A stretch of DNA of 64,000 nucleotides. Source: Roseomonas xinghualingensis. Its GTDB lineage: Bacteria > Pseudomonadota > Alphaproteobacteria > Acetobacterales > Acetobacteraceae. A program made the position numbers and the translations under genes. Positions 63,538-64,000 of this stretch are shown piece by piece (position 1 is the stretch's first letter; each line of letters begins with the position of its first letter). The stretch lies in contig NZ_JAOXLP010000001.1 in NCBI RefSeq assembly GCF_025791835.1, positions 248,001-312,000 on the forward strand, given 5' to 3'. The notes under the pieces are model-generated. The model saw nothing but the letters and a program-made list of their open reading frames with translations. It was not told the origin of the DNA and did not search any database.

Positions 63538-64000
63538 TCCGCCCGCAGCGCCATGGCGCGCCGGGTGCCGTTCTTCTTGCCGTTGCGGGCACGATGCTGC
63601 TCAGCCCCATGCCCGTCCTCTCGCAGGGCAGCGGGCCGTCCCGGTCCACGCAGCAGCGCCAGGGGACGGCGGCATCCGACAGCCATGGCTTCGTCTCCGC
63701 GACACGCTTCGGCCAGCAGGATGGAGGCGCCCTCTACGCCGCGACCTGCGCGGGGTGCCACATGCCCGATGGACGGGGGGCTGTCGGCGCCGGCGCGTAT
63801 CCGGCGCTGGCCGGCAATCAGAAGCTGGAGTTCGCGGCCTATCCGATCAGCATCGTGCTGAATGGATTTCATGGAATGCCGGGCTTCGCCAGCCAGATGG
63901 ATGACCGCCAGGTGGCGGAGGTGGTGAACTGGGTCCGCACGAATCTCGGGAACAACTACACGGCGGAGCCGGCCACGCCGGAAGAGGTGAAGGCTGCCCG
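63534..64000 (+). CDS. c-type cytochrome, 3' end outside window
   Basis: A monohaem cytochrome c, open from the ATG at 63534 to the window edge (155 residues visible). A signal peptide (GAVLLAVAGTMLLSPMPVLS) is followed by a polar spacer and the haem site CAGCH (Cys72, Cys75, His76) in ALYAATCAGCHMPDGRG. The segment GFHGMPGFASQMDDRQVAEVVNWVRTNLG supplies the axial-Met region and the final helix. It overlaps the amine oxidase stop by 4 bp. It should be periplasmic and is the likely electron acceptor for that enzyme. Confidence 0.9.
   Translation, partial: MIRPQRHGAPGAVLLAVAGTMLLSPMPVLSQGSGPSRSTQQRQGTAASDSHGFVSATRFGQQDGGALYAATCAGCHMPDGRGAVGAGAYPALAGNQKLEFAAYPISIVLNGFHGMPGFASQMDDRQVAEVVNWVRTNLGNNYTAEPATPEEVKAA

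Overview
The window is chromosomal DNA of very high G+C content. Its gene families point to an alphaproteobacterium of the Acetobacteraceae, most like Roseomonas and relatives. This is inferred from gene content only: Bug-type (tripartite tricarboxylate) receptors, the aroQ-hisC-tyrC cluster divergent from metX-metW, an AapJ-like receptor, UbiH and a short TatA. No rRNA, tRNA, CRISPR array, intact transposon or prophage was seen. Coding density is high, with many 1-4 bp gene overlaps.

Layout. 1-2438: end of a zinc-less quinone-oxidoreductase-like gene, a polysaccharide deacetylase-like gene and a general stress FMN-binding protein. 2484-7311: tyrosine/aromatic cluster (minus strand) divergent from metX-metW (plus strand). 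7448-9073: WYL-like protein, CHAP lipoprotein, TatA. 9159-13289: methionine salvage mtnB-mtnD-mtnC, a CorA transporter and a secreted cyclase-family protein. 13600-17828: a small coiled-coil protein, then a putative amino-acid catabolism locus (Asp/Glu racemase-like, RpiR regulator, class III aminotransferase, AapJ-like receptor). 17829-20163: AT-rich upstream region and a beta-helix/RTX exoprotein. 20345-22575: nicotinate phosphoribosyltransferase overlapping a SIR2-like gene. 22721-24429: glnK-amtB with a good sigma-54 promoter match. 24574-30739: ubiH, a MocR regulator, and a minus-strand Bug receptor / HMG-CoA reductase / MDR oxidoreductase run. 30867-33217: EF-hand protein and a five-fold repeat secreted protein. 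33474-36519: tctCBA operon whose receptor gene is broken. 36577-41465: alpha/beta hydrolase divergent from sbp-cysT-cysW-cysA. 41578-47453: DUF808 protein, purH, SDR, GH15. 47499-57108: minus-strand surface-polysaccharide cluster ending upstream in fragments of a priming sugar transferase and of a diguanylate-cyclase-like membrane domain. 57220-61766: MFS transporter with divergent AraC regulator, azlCD, EcsC and a small membrane protein. 61930-64000: flavin amine oxidase overlapping a c-type cytochrome that runs off the window.

Most promising for follow-up: (1) the SIR2-like gene, with all NAD-binding and catalytic motifs, translationally overlapping the NAD-salvage gene pncB; (2) the exported flavin amine oxidase with its own cytochrome c, which looks like a cytochrome-coupled dehydrogenase; (3) a class II HMG-CoA reductase next to a Bug-type receptor; (4) the five-repeat cysteine-bearing secreted protein overlapping an EF-hand protein; (5) three genes broken at recognisable points (tctC, the priming glycosyltransferase, a diguanylate-cyclase-type gene).
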